NCBI GenBank assembly: GCA_963969365.1
Contig: OZ017748.1
Span: forward strand, 2,539,001 to 2,603,000
Length of the DNA: 64,000 nt
Source of the DNA: Asterochloris sp. CNOR1
Lineage: Eukaryota; Chlorophyta; Trebouxiophyceae; Trebouxiales; Trebouxiaceae
Reading direction: 5' to 3'
Under the pieces are notes generated by a model, which did not search any database, was not told where the DNA came from, and saw only the letters and a list, made by a program, of their open reading frames with translations. Positions 38,022-49,090 of this stretch are shown here, piece after piece (within the stretch, counting starts at the first letter, position 1; each line of letters opens with the position of its first letter). The position numbers were made by a program, and so were the translations under genes.

Positions 38022-38333
38022 CAGGCATGGTTCACACTTCGCGTTGCAGAGGCTTCAAGCGTCAGCACAGCTGGAACCAAGCATCATGACATCGTCCAAG
38101 CTCACCTGTTCCTGCACCATTGTCACGGCTATTTCAGTACATCATGCTGATGACAATCACCCACCGCTGTCAGCTGCAGAGTGGCTTCAGTCTGCTGGAT
38201 AGGGTCCTAGGTGAAAACCTTTTACTTCCAGCGCCCGACAGGGAGACCATTGCTGCGCTTGATCTCGACGCGAGGCCCTTTGTGAGACCCTCAGGCATCT
38301 CACCGTGCCGGAGGCGGCTCCTAGTCGCTTGCC
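38022..38333. promoter_or_regulatory. Putative bidirectional promoter, dynein heavy chain / eIF4B
   Basis: The 312 bases between two outward-facing starts contain no convincing exon. No named regulatory element could be recognised. A ciliary gene and a housekeeping translation factor share this interval. Confidence 0.35.
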
Positions 38334-41300
38334 ATGTCCAATCCATGGGCTTCCGTGAAGCCTGCTGGCGCCTGGAGTGACCAGGTCGAGGAGGCAGAGG
38401 CTTCTGGCTCACTTGCCGGTGGTGAGCCCCTCTTGACAGGACATGTCTTGCCATGCACCAGCAGCCATTCACCTGGCAGGTGCGGTTGCAATGGAGCTCA
38501 TACAGCACCAAGCACAGTCCAAGCAACACCTCACTGCCATGCTTGATGCTGAGCACCTTTGGCATTGTGTCCGCTCTAAGCGTGGGGCCACCTTTGGACT
38601 CATACTTGTGCACTTCTGCCCTGTCAGCGCCAGATGAGGCCTTCCCGGACCTCAGCACAGCGGCCACCATCAAGGATAGCCGCAAAGAGAAGAAAAAAAA
38701 GCAAACCATGTCGCTGGCGGACTTCCAAGCCGGCCCCAAGGCCTCCTACAAGCCGCCATCAGCCTCTAGCAGGGCCCGCACTGCCAAGACAGATGATGAC
38801 ATCGTCCTTCCCACAGCACCCAAGTGAGGCACTGCACTTGAGTGTTGGTGCAGGAGGCATCTTGGCATCATCAGCATGCTGCACTTTGTCTCACCTTGGG
38901 CGAGCACATTACCCTGCAGACTGAGTGTGAGGCAGACTATGGCTGGTGCACATGCATTGCAGTTACTTATGAGAGGCGACGCATCCGCCCATGCAGCTGC
39001 GTGCTCCAGCACAAACCAGCCTGCAGCTCCCCAAAGCTTGGAGGGTGCACGCCTGTATTGGCAGGTCTGAGATGCAGCCGACTGGTGTAATGAGCTACTC
39101 CCTGGCAATCCCTCCCTCTCAACTTCCTGCAGGCCGCGGGATGATGATGACGACGGCCGCGGGCCAGGGCTAGGAGGCGCCTTTGCAAGAGACGGGAGGG
39201 ACTATAGCCAGAGAGGTGACCCCTCACATGTCTTGCAGGGCCTGCTTCATTCAAACTGCTCCTCGCGGCGCCTGCAATTCCCTGCTGTGCGCATGCCTAC
39301 TGCAGCCAGTCTGTTGTCGCACCTCATGTGGTGGGGCTCTGCTGCAGCAAGCTGTCCTGGTCACCAGTTCTGTCTGCCTGGACTGCAGTGCGGTCTGCTG
39401 GGCTGCCACTTTCTTGTTTGCCTGAGCTTGCAATGGGTGGGCCTGGGCAGCAAATGGGGCAGTCATCATCAATGCACTGCTCTGCATGATGCTTGGATCT
39501 GCCTGCCTTGTTCTGCAGTGTCCCTGTGCTGGATGCTCTCCTCTGCATGCTGGGCAGTCCCCACACTTCCTTGCCTCTGCAGTGGGCGGATCACGCCGCG
39601 ATGATGATGAGGAGGGTGGCCCCCATGACGATGGTCCCTCCCGGGCAGACCAGGCCGACAACTGGGGCAAGGACCGCAAGTTTGTGGCCGGCCAGGGCGG
39701 CGACAAGGAGAGGGGCTTTGGCGGCGGCAACTTCAGGTGAAGGGGCTTGCCGCCATAGGAGCCGGTTCCTGCATAGCTGGCCCTGCCTGCGACCCATTCA
39801 TCTGCAGTGGCTCTGCCTTCGTCACGGCAGCTCTGCCTGGCAGGGTGGGGCCTGCTTGGGCAGCGGGAACTCGTGAGCAGTGCAACATTGGCATGCCCTT
39901 AGAGACTGCTGCCATCAGGTGACCCGCACATGCATGATGCCCGCAAGGCAGTAAAGCACTGACATACTGATACACTACGCCAAGAACAATGCCCTGCCCT
40001 GCAGGGACCGCAACTTTGACGATGCGGAGCGCAGCGGCGGGGGCGCTGAGGAGGAGGACACAGGCCCCTCCAGGGCGGACCAGTCAGACAACTGGGGCCG
40101 TGACCGCCGACCACAAGAGCCTGACAATCGCGACAGGGGCAGGAGCAGGGGCTTTGAAGATCGGCCGCGCATGGGGGGCTTCAGGGACAGGGGCAGCAGC
40201 GGGTGTGCCAGCTGGGGTGCCCTGCTGCTTGCGCTGGCAAGTGCCCCCAGGGAGCAGGGCGGCAGCAAGGGCCAGCAGCTGTGATGTGCATGGTGCCTGA
40301 GGCTCAGCTCTCCTTGAGACTTTGAGACATAGGGCAGCAGGTGGGGGCACCTGCTGCGCTGCAAGGACCATTGCGGGCTGCCTGTGCTGGCAAGAGGCCA
40401 CCTTGCCAGGCAAGGCTGCAGCGAGAGGGACGGCAGCAAGGGCACATAACTGTAATCCAGGTGCTGCCTGTGGCCCAGGGACCACATTGGGTGCACCCGC
40501 TGAGCTGCATGACAAAGGTCAGTTGCCTTTGCCATCAGCAGGTCACCCTTCCCTTCAAGGCTTCTGCAGAGGACAGCACCATTGCCTGACTGCTGTGATC
40601 AGGATACCGCCTGAAGCCCAGCTTCTTATGAGGGTCTGGAGGGACTGGCGGCAGCTGGTGCGCCGGCCGGACTGCCCGGGCAGGATGCACCAGCAGGGTG
40701 CTGCGGCATTGTACAGATGCTGCATGCAAGATGTACCACCACAGATGGCAGCTTACCTGGGGGAAGCCTGTGCAGATGGGTGGATGCTGCCTGGGCGCCT
40801 GCAGGGACAGGGGCTTTGAGCCTGTGGGCCCCTCGCGGGCAGACGAGGAGGACCGGTGGTCACGGAAATTTGCTCCTGCAGCGTCGCGGTCGCCGCCACG
40901 TGCGCAGCATGTGTCAGACACTGCCGACAGGTACTGCCCATCCAGCACTTGCTATCCACTTGACTTGCAGCTTGCAGCTCGTGGCATTGAGTTGCTGTAT
41001 GATGCTGCTGATCCTCTAGCTGCAGTGCCACCCATTCATATAGACCTGTTGTCGCCTTTGAGATGTACATGCTATTCTGATGCTGAAGACCCATTGTCTG
41101 AGGACAGCGCTTGCTTTTTTAGGTGGATGCGCTCCGGGCCAGCCCCCAGCCAGGCTTCTACAGCCGAGCAGCCCGCCTTTGAGCGCAAGCGGCTGCAGCT
41201 CAAGCCGCGCAGCCTGCCGGCGCCTGAGTTGCCTACGCCACCTGAGCCCAAGCCTGACGAACTCAAAACAGAGCGGCAGCCACAGGCAGCGCCGGCCGCA

Positions 41301-42216
41301 CCGAAGCCCCGCTCCAACCCCTTTGGCCAAGCCAGGCCGCGAGAGGAGGTGCTCAAGGAGAAGGGGGTGTCCGAGTCTGGTTCAGACAGAGTGGACAGGT
41401 GGGGCATGAGCTGCAAGGAGCCATTGCCTTGAGGGAGGCTGCATGGAGTCGAGGCCTGGTCAAGGCAGGACGGCCTGCCATGCTTCTCTCATCCACCACC
41501 TGCTGAGTTACGCCTGCCTGCTTCCTCCAGTGGCAGCAGGTAGGTTGCATCCTTGAGATGACATGGGCACACTGCCTGGCAGGCGGGTGTCCTCATGTGG
41601 GCCTGTCTGTGCAGGGAGGAAACTGCTGAGGAGATGCGTTTGAAGGAGCGTATCGCGGCTGCAAAGAAGCGTGTGGAGGCTGGCGAGGGTGACGAACTGG
41701 CCTCTGCAGGTGAGTGGGCCAGCGCCATGCAGAGACTGGAGTGCTTGCTGCCCTGAAGACTCCAACTGCAGCAGCAGGGGAGCTCTGCATGGAGAGGCTC
41801 TTGTGTGTGCCTGCATGGGGGTGAGGGAAGGAGTGCAATCCCAAGACCTGCAGGCGGGGTCGCTGCATGCCTTCATCCTTGCCCCTGCCGACCTTTGATG
41901 CCTCCCTGCACCAGGCACTGTGAAGGGTGAGCAGCCAGAAGGTGCCTCAACAGATGCCAGTGAGGAGCAGATGCTTGCCAGGCAGGAGCCCATGTCATAC
42001 GCTGCTAGGGCCAAGGCAGCCACTCAGACAGTCCAGGAGGCGCTGGCAGACTACGAGAAGGATCTCGTTAAGCTCAGTGCTGAGCTCGATAAGAAGGCCA
42101 AGCTCAGCACAAAGGCAGAGAGCAGCGCTGCTGCAGCGTCCCCCAGCAGACAAGTCGAGGAGGGGCCTGCAGCACCCATCCCAGAGCCAACCAATGCATG
42201 GAGGCGGCGAGCATAG
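38334..42216 (+). CDS. EIF4B: Plant-type translation initiation factor eIF4B
   Basis: eIF4B stimulates the eIF4A helicase and helps recruit mRNA to the ribosome. The start reads MSNPWASVKPAGAWSDQVEE, the plant eIF4B opening (MSKPWG..GAWA.E). Exon 2 (about 38620-38827) holds FPDLSTA and the basic KEKKKKQTMSLADF patch. A short acidic/glycine exon follows near 39135-39220. Three diverged internal repeats come next: GPSRADQADNWGKDRKF (39630-39680), GPSRADQSDNWGRDRR (40065-40115) and GPSRADEEDRWSRKF (40828-40875). The C-terminal part has a Pro/Lys-rich stretch (NPFGQARPREEVLKEKG), the helical ERIAAAKKRVEAGEGDE and AYAARAKAATQ-like coils, and a final TNAWRRRA. The whole protein is disordered and charged, as expected. 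Exact exon borders between 38420 and 41620 were not all fixed. Its stop is 206 bp from the UGP3 stop. Confidence 0.88.
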
Positions 42217-42422
42217 ATTGATGCCATGTTGGCCCCTCATGATCCTTGCCCATAGTGTGAGGCATGCACATTGCATAGCGAAAATTGTTTGAGTTCAAAA
42301 CAAACTTCTCACTGCACTGTTCACTCAGACAAGCGCATGAGAAGTGATGCTAATCTGCTCATGGCATCGGCCGCCAACAGTTTGTTCAGGCAGGGTGGGC
42401 TCCTGGCTTCTGCCCCTCTCTT

Positions 42423-45400
42423 CTAGATGATGTAGTCAACATTGAAATCCACATCGACATTGCCCAAGGGGATAGGCTTATTTGCAGAGAAGGCTTCCTG
42501 CAACTCAAGCTGAATAACACTGCGAGGCCCCATAGTGTACTTCCACTGCCAGGACGGCACCACATCAGTTGGCTGCAGCACCGACCTGAAGCCGCCTGCA
42601 GGCCAGAACAACTTATGACTGTGAACCCTTTACATGATGAGCTGCAGCATCAGGCAGGCAATGCATGCAGGTACAGCAATGTTGAAGCAGCCATGTTGCA
42701 CATACAGGGAAGGTAGAGACAGCCGCCATAGGCGGCCCCCGTGCGGGCACAGCAAGAAAGTGGCAGCCCACCTGCAGGACCTGTAGTGACCAGCATGCGG
42801 TGCCCATCTGGCACCTCAAAGCGCTGGTCGCCCTCAATCAGCACATTGGAGGCCTCAAACTCTGAATTACCATGAAGCTTGACCTGGCAAGATTCCATTC
42901 GCTCCACCTGCAGCCAGCAACATGTACAAGTGCTTCAGCTCGCAGTCATGACACAGCAGGTGAGCCAGTGGTATCACACAGCGCACATGCTCTGACAAGG
43001 GGGCTGCAAGCCGCCTGCGAGCAGCAAACCTACCACTGTGAAGGACTGCACAGCGCTACAGCGTGCAAGCGCACATCTATTGAGGTTTGCCTGCAGACAG
43101 CGCACCTGATGCTGCCAGTAGCAGTTGTCAGGGTGCTCCCAGTCCACTCCCCTATTGCGAACAGACACGTTGTGCAGTCGGACACGGCCGCATCTGCTGC
43201 TGTACACGAGGTGGGTCTTCTCCTCTGCCCGGTGCTGCTGCCACTGCTGAGCCCCTAGGATGTTGCTCAACTCACGCTCAGGGGACAGCAAGCCTGCCCT
43301 GCAGCATGCACACAGAGCACGTCAACCCCACTTGGGACCCGCAACATGTTTGGTGCAGTAGCCCGCTCACCGTCTTGCAGCATTGGGCCTGAGACTGCCA
43401 AACTTCATGGTGGAGAGCCCAAGACCATGCTGGAGCTACCAGGCACTGTCAGCCACTGCCCCATGTTGCATGGCCGCCTAGACACAGTTTGCCCAGATGA
43501 TGACAAGCTGCAAGCACTCATGTGTTTTTAGATGTGCATCTTTACCTTGTGCCAGCTGCAAACTGGCTGTGTTGCAGCATGAGTGTCTAACTGTCCAGCT
43601 GGAGAGAAGCCCAGTACCCATGCTGGGAGCAAGCTCACCCTCAGCCAGCCTTTGCACAAGCGACTACTCCTGTTGCCTGGTCTGCCTAGCTGCAGTACAG
43701 TCAGGGTGAAACCAACTTGTTTGAGCACTCACCCCTTCTTCAAGCGTGCCTTCTCAATGTCGTGGCGGCTGCGGATCTGGCTGTAGTTCACTGACAGCGC
43801 GGCCTCCTCCTGCCCCACCACGCAGTCAGCCTGGACGAGCAGGCTCCCCTCCACGTGCAGGTCTGTGATGGCAGCCTCTGCGCACTCGAGCACCAGTTCT
43901 GACCGCGGAGCCAGGCTGCCCCCCTGCACCTTCTGGCTGATGACGTCCCACAGCGGGCCAAGCGCCGGGTGGAACAGAAAGATGAACGAGGGGCCTGACT
44001 GGAGGTATTCCCTGACCTCTGGAACCTGCAGGCAACAGCATGCTCTGATGTCGGCTCTGTGGCATTGCACAGGCGTCAGTGACACCTGGCGTGGCAGGAC
44101 ACAGCTGGACAGAGGCAGATGGACACTTCCAGCATTGCTGCCAGGGTGGGGAATGGCATGTGTACCTCTGCAGTGAGCACACCAGGGGTTGGCAAGAGCA
44201 GATGTGCCTGCTGGGCTGCAGCAGGGTGAAAGACTGCTGCCAGCAACCAGCAACCAGCAGTTGCATGGCCAAGCTGGGGCTGTGCGGTCCACAGCAGGGC
44301 AGCCCAGGTCCCCACCTGTGGCACGTCCCATCCACAGCGCTGCAGCAGGTCGTGAGCGTTGCGCATGAGGTCCAGGAAGGAGCCGTCAGGCGTCTGGTGG
44401 ATTTTGAGGCTGCCAGGCTCCCGCCGGCGCTTGGCTGAGGAGGTCACCCGGCTGCGCACGTTGTAGATCACAAACGTGTTGAGCTCGCTGTGCTGCTCCA
44501 CTGGGACGGGGCCGCGGAAGCGCTGCGCCAGGCTGTCCACCAGGTTCTGCCGGCAGCAGGCACACCGCAGTTGAGGCGCATCAGTTGCCAGGCAGCAGCA
44601 GGGGGCACTGCCTGACAATGTGTGCAGATGCATGATGCGCGCAGCAGCTTGGTCGGCCTGTGCACCAAAATTGCCCCAGATGAACAGTTGCCTGCAAGTG
44701 AGCTCCTGGTTGCATGTTCCCCGCTGCCAGACGGGAGCGAGCTGACCAGGCCTTAGTTTCTATTGCAGCTCGGGGAGATCATGACCTGCAAGAAGGCATG
44801 ACCCTGCCAGTGCCATCAAACTGGAGGCAGAGGAGCATCACAGCCGACCCCCCCCCCCCCCCCCCCCCCACCTGCATGGTGCACTCCATGCGCCCGGCAT
44901 GCACGCTGCGCTGCTCCCCGGTGGCTGCATCTCTGTAGGTGACGCGCTTCTTCATGTTGAAGATCATGCCGGGCATGGCCGCCCCCGCCCCTGAGGCCAC
45001 GCCCGCCCGCACAGCTGCCTCTGCCGCCTGCAGGCAAGTCCAGCACAACGGATGGCGGCCGGCTCTCAGTCTGCCTCTTGCAGCGCCTGTGAGAGCACAG
45101 CTCTACAGCCAAGGAGACATGCTGCCAGGCAATTGTATTTTTGCTGTACAAGCATGCTGCTCTGCAGCCACAACTTCAAGCAGTCCCCCCCAGCACGGGC
45201 GTCTGCCTTCACCTGCTGCACCCACAGACAAACACGCGCTCACTGAGCCGGCCCCTCCGAAGCACCAACAGCTCCGCCCACCTTCATATTCACGTAGAGG
45301 ACATTGGTGTTGGCGGGAAAGCGGCTGTACTGGCTGCCAGGGGCATTGGGCACATCGCAGATGCCCATCTTCTCAAACTCGGTGTACTCCACGTTTGTCA

Positions 45401-48400
45401 CATTGTACGTGTGCTCCCACTGCCCCTCTGGCCCCTGAGTACGCCGCTCCATGAGGACGTTCATGCCCTCGGCCGCCCCCACCACGCGGGGACAGGAGGC
45501 AAAGCCAAAGCTGCGGCTGTCAGTATAGCCTGAGCCAGAGAGGGACAGCAGCGTGGCGTCTGTGCCCGCCATAGGATTGCTGCAGCAGGGGCAGATGCCC
45601 TTGTCTCAACCTCAGCAGTCACCAGATTGCACCAGGAAAACACCAGCAAAGAGCTGGAGAGGCTTCGCAGGGCACATCTGTGCCCGCCATGGGGACACCG
45701 GGTATCAGACAGAGCAGACATGCGCAGCACTGTTCCAAGCAGGCGCCTGTGCAAGTTCCCTGCAGGGTTAGACTGCAGAGTGGCTGCCAGGGAGCCACAC
45801 CGAACAGGGAGCAAGGCATGCAGGTGTGCTTGCCTGCCATGTCAGAATACCAGGACCCAGAGGTGAGCTCAACCTGGAGTGAGCAGCACAGCTTGCATGA
45901 CTCCTATCCCAGCATGAGTCCAGCCCACCCACCTGATCTGCCTCACAATGGCGCCCTCTCGGTCATGGTGGGACAGCCAGTCGAAGATGCCCTGGTCCAG
46001 CATGAGCTTCCAGACGGCCCCATGCCCACCAGGCTTCAGCAGAGGAGCCAAGCCCTCAGGCAGCAGCCACTGCCCGTCCTCAGCGCTGACGACAGGCACC
46101 AGGGGCTGCTTGAAGATCCTGCACAACAGGCGGCGAGACAAAATCGTACTACCGACTGAATCGCTTCTCAAAGGAGAACGCGAACACAGGCTTTGTCGGC
46201 AGGTGTCAAGGAAAGGCCTATGTCGAGAAGACTGCTCTGCAATTGTGTTGCTGGCACAGAAAGGCAGCATCGCACGGCAGGGTGCCTGCAGGGGCTGACC
46301 TGAAGGACTTGCGCCCACGGCCATACCAGTCACAGCTCTCCATGAACTCCGTGACCCTTTCGTGGTTGCCCTTGGCATCTGAGGTCATGATCACTATGGG
46401 AGTCACCTGCTGCACGCCATACAGCCGGAAGAAAAGGTACTCCCTTGCCTGCAGGAAGGGTGGATCAAGTTGTGGTGGAACGGCTTCATGCGGCTTGCAA
46501 TGTGCCATGCCAGCAGCCAGCAGCATGCTGTCTGGCCATGCACGGTGGCAGTGGGGGGCCATGCTTGATAACAACAAAGCCTCAGCAGCCACAGCAGCAT
46601 GTTGCAGCTGCCAAGGCAGCAAGAGCAGACCAGCCAGCATGGCATTGTCACACACAAAGCAGCCAGGGAGGCTGACCTGCAGGTCTCGGATGAGGCTCTC
46701 GAGGAGAGGCCTGCCGCAGTAGGGCAGCACTGCAACAGGGAGGCCCTCCCCTGTGACGGAGCAAGTGAGGCCCAGCCTGTCCCCAGCACCTGAGAGCAGG
46801 GTGGAATTGAGGTTGCCATACAGTTGAAGCAGCTGCACAGATGCCGAGCTGCAGGCAGGCAGGAGAGTCGCCCATTGCTGCAGGCAAGCCCGTCCAGCAA
46901 GCTGGGTCGCATGAGAGAATCCAAGTGCTGGCAGGCAGACAGGGTCGCTCTTCCGGCAGGGATGCACTGGAGCAGCCAAGCAGGCAGGCTCACCCCCCAG
47001 AGGGTAGATCTCGGCCATGTGCGGCAGCGCCTCCAGACCAGTTGCCGCAGTCTCAGCGGCGATGCGTCGCCCATCGGGGGAGGCCAGGTTGGGACCCCTG
47101 CACACGGGCAGCAGAGCGATGTCCAGGCATGACCAGGCGGGGGAGGCACAGGGCAGCGCACAGGCTCGCTCAAGTGGGGCTGCCCTGATGCGTTCAACCC
47201 GACCCCAGTTCAGCTTCTCATACAGAGGCTGCTGACGCCAGCAATGCTGCTGACAGGCCGTCCTAGAGGCCCAGTGCAGCCCTTTGCAAATGAGAGGTGC
47301 ACTGCGACTGAGGGACACAGAGACAGCGGGGCTGGGAGGCTCAAGTTGGGCTCCCATACAGCAGCAGTCGGGCACATGGCGACAGGGTGCCGCCAGGCAG
47401 GCATGACAAGCTCAAGCTGGGTCACACGCAGTGAACGGCAATCATGAATGTGGCAATGGTCTGGCGGGGTGGGCAGCTCACTTGGGCATGTGGAAGGTGA
47501 TCTGTGCATCAGGCACTGCGCCGCCCTGAGGCGGGCGCTTGGCGCAGTCCTCGTCAATGGCATCCACCATGATCTGCAGGCACTTGCGCTGGTAGCCCAG
47601 CAGGCCGCCAATGCTGTCGTAGAAGGAGTCCACGGCAGCCAGCGTGATGGCCAGCTTACGCAGCGCAGGGGAGAAGGGGGTGCCTGCACAGCGGCCAAGC
47701 CAGGTCATGGGGCAAAGAGGGTCGCAGCCAGCTTGTAGAGGGCACTGTCCCAAGAGACCTGCATGATGGCAGGGCCCACAAGGTGAGCACAGCATGAGCA
47801 ATGTCCAGAGACAGTATGTACACAGCAGTGAGGATAGATTGCTTGCACGACAACAAGAGAAGCATCAGCAGCAGAAGCGCGCCACAGCATGCAGCATGTT
47901 GACCCATCAGGCAGAGTTTCCTGAGCTGTGCATCGGCTATGCCACCAGCGCACAGGAGCAGCTTTTTACCCACTGAGGACAGCCAAGAGAGTTGATTTAC
48001 GGCAGGAGCCACGAATGTGTGCCTTGTAACCTCACCTAGACCTGTACGGCAGAGATGCTGCTGCAGCTGGCTGCCAGGTGCCTCAAATATGCCTTCAGAT
48101 ACAGGCCCCCACCAGGGTGAAATGTCATTCACAGTCTTGCCGCCCACCTTGTGGGGGTGGCACAGCCAGCACATGCTGCTGCTGCATTGCCGGCAAGCAC
48201 AAGATGACAAACGCCTGTTCCGGCTCCAGAGATACGAGCTCCTGCAGCAGCTGGACCCCCATCCTGCATCATTAGAGAAGGAGTGAGAGGCATTCGCCAG
48301 ACTGACTGAGATGAAGCCAATGCTACCTGCAGCAAAACATCTACAGGCAGCACAGCTGACAGCAAGTGGCGTGCACAGGGGTCACCTGCTACCCTGAAGG

Positions 48401-48843
48401 AAGCGCTGCACGCTCTCATGCTGTTGAAGGGTGGCAATCTGCAGCACCGCCATTCAGCTCATAGCACGGGCCAGCAGGCTGGGGCGTCAGCAAGATGTGA
48501 TGGCTGCACCACTCACTTTGTCCTGCAGAGTCTCCGTCTGGTCCAGGTGGTGAATGAGGTGTGACAGAGCATTGACTTGCTTCTGCAGGTACTGCTCCCG
48601 AGTCAAGCCATCTGGCCCGAGAGTCTGGAGGGGCCCCTCCTGCTCAACGCAACGAGATGCTACCGCTAAGGCTGAGGTGCTTCGCAGATGCCCATGACTA
48701 CGGGGGAGAGGCTTAGCTCTGATGCCAACTGCCCAGGAGGCTGCTGACTGGGGCCAGCAGGCCCTGACTTTGCTGTTGGGCACCAGACAGGCGCTTTGGG
48801 CACATGGTGTAGTGGTTTTGGGCACGTGAAAATGCTGCGCCAT
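42423..48843 (-). CDS. UGP3: UDP-glucose pyrophosphorylase UGP3, plastid type
   Basis: UGP3 makes UDP-glucose from glucose-1-phosphate and UTP inside plastids, supplying sulfolipid (SQDG) synthesis. The favoured start (48843) gives MAQHFHVPKTTTPCAQ..., rich in Ser, Ala and basic residues like a transit peptide; an in-frame ATG at 48975 is the alternative. In order come an N-terminal helical region (LTREQYLQKQVNALSHL; VQLLQELVSLEPEQ), YDSIGGLLGYQRKCLQIM, the nucleotide-binding loop LLSGAGDRLGL (about 46770-46800), LPVAVLPYCGRPLLESLIRD, REYLFFRLYGVQQVTPIVIM, and QPLVPVVSAEDGQWLLPEG with KPGGHGAVWKL. The C-terminal part (ERYSIQ-like, RSELVLECAEAAITDLHV) ends in a beta-rich segment (FEVPDGHRMLV...VDVDFNVDYII). 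These blocks match plant UGP3 rather than cytosolic UGPase. One intron starts with the 22-base G run described separately. Confidence 0.88.
44848..44869. repeat. Homopolymer C22 (G22 on the coding strand) behind a UGP3 splice donor
   Basis: Twenty-two consecutive C on the plus strand. Read on the coding (minus) strand the exon ends ...CTATGCAG-like (ATGCAG), the intron opens GT, and the G run follows at once. It is the longest mononucleotide run seen in the window. Its exact length may be uncertain in the assembly. Confidence 0.9.
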
Positions 48844-49090
48844 CTGACCGCAGGTAGCTCTGTTGGCTTGTTCAGAAACCACAACAGCACTTTGTAGCGT
48901 TGTCCAGCGCAGATTTGGTATCTGGCCTGGACGGGAATAGCCTTGCTGAGGGCAGGGTCCACCTCTCATCAGCAAGTGCAGCGCTGCTAGCGGTCCTCAT
49001 CTTCTCAAGTAGGTGCACACTCAAAAGTCAGATAGATGCCCTGTTGGCAAGAAAGCAAATGGAGATGAAGCCTCTGCAGCTGGCTCATAA
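48844..49090. promoter_or_regulatory. Putative bidirectional promoter, UGP3 / NERD1-like gene
   Basis: The 247 bases lie between outward-facing starts. Part of this is the alternative longer UGP3 N-terminus (ATG at 48975). No named element was recognised. Confidence 0.3.

Noticed and set aside
46218-47375. A 385-codon minus-strand frame read as one exon
   Set aside because: Only short segments of it match UGP3. The rest is intron with TGCAG/GTGAG borders, so it is not a single exon.
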